Below, one piece after another: positions 55,899 through 56,043 of a DNA stretch of 56,043 nucleotides. Numbering within the stretch: position 1 is the stretch's first letter; every line of letters begins with the position of its first letter. The notes under the pieces are model-generated. The model saw only the letters and a program-made list of their open reading frames with translations, searched no databases and was not told the origin of the DNA. This DNA comes from Burkholderia sp. Bp9142 (GTDB lineage Bacteria; Pseudomonadota; Gammaproteobacteria; Burkholderiales; Burkholderiaceae), in NCBI RefSeq assembly GCF_003853415.1, contig NZ_QTPP01000051.1, forward strand, positions 1-56,043. Direction: 5' to 3'. Position numbers and translations under genes: made by a program.

Positions 55899-55977
55899 GA
55901 TGATTGAATCGACGGGTTTCTTCTGGATTGGACTGACCAGGCGGAATCGATGTCGGCCCTGCCCAAGGAGAATTGAA

Positions 55978-56043
55978 ATGAACGCGTCCCACCCGTGAAC
56001 GTGAGAGCAGAAGCAGGAGGTGGATCCTCGCGGGCCAACGGCA
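55978..56043 (+). other. Translation-start region of a rightward gene cut by the window edge
   Basis: A good ribosome binding site (AAGGAG, 55965-55970) stands before ATG 55978, but the frame stops after six codons (TGA 55996-55998). An overlapping frame from GTG 55995 is open to the window end. A second AGGAGG occurs at 56015-56020. This may be a leader peptide, a frameshifted start, or chance; the gene itself is outside the window. Confidence 0.3.

Overview
The window is high-GC proteobacterial DNA. Its gene content and family variants (sfnR/msuE/sfnG, paired OmpC-type porins, a collagen-like lipoprotein, many LysR regulators, a fused indolepyruvate ferredoxin oxidoreductase, YdiJ) point to Burkholderia, probably a secondary replicon of a Burkholderia cepacia complex-like strain. 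This assignment is by family recognition, not by a search. No rRNA, tRNA, CRISPR array or plasmid/phage replication gene was seen.

Left edge (1-3.98 kb): an A+T-richer segment carries a TnsC/TniB-like AAA+ ATPase and a long TniQ/TnsD-like target-selection protein, the last part of a Tn7-like transposon. It abuts a 5' fragment of dhaK (dihydroxyacetone kinase) whose reading frame is broken at the junction. From about 3.7 kb the DNA is typical Burkholderia.

4.3-9.3 kb: a Gly/Thr/Ala-rich lipoprotein, then a dimethyl sulfone module: sigma-54 activator sfnR facing msuE-sfnG, with a well-matched -24/-12 promoter and a candidate upstream activator palindrome. 9.3-28.6 kb: metabolic or transport genes, most paired with their own LysR regulator: a LysE exporter, YdiJ, an aconitase-family hydro-lyase fused in swivel-first order with an MFS transporter, an indolepyruvate:ferredoxin oxidoreductase fusion, an orphan LivK-like binding protein and an EamA exporter. 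28.7-30.5 kb: three small poorly characterised genes, one a secreted His-rich protein.

30.7-46.7 kb is the most interesting part. An ACS-type MFS transporter, a TonB-dependent receptor and a nine-gene co-directional operon (ThDP enzyme, SDR lacking the usual catalytic residues, cytoplasmic Asp-box beta-propeller, H-H-E VOC protein, DUF1185 protein, alpha/beta hydrolase, FAD aromatic hydroxylase, NIPSNAP protein, aldehyde dehydrogenase) are followed by an IclR regulator and a porin. Near-identical palindromes (AATCCC-N7-GGRATT) lie upstream of the MFS gene and exactly in the -35/-10 spacer of the operon promoter, which suggests one regulon for uptake and breakdown of an unidentified aromatic or heteroaromatic compound. 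A broken arsB remnant lies inside this region.

46.8-56.0 kb: a second, leftward cluster (porin, cytochrome b561, class III aminotransferase, aldehyde dehydrogenase, APC permease, EutR-like AraC regulator) looks like amine or omega-amino-acid catabolism. A 30-bp element with 28 of 30 identical bases stands upstream of both the dehydrogenase and the permease. A FadR-type regulator with a candidate operator ends the window.
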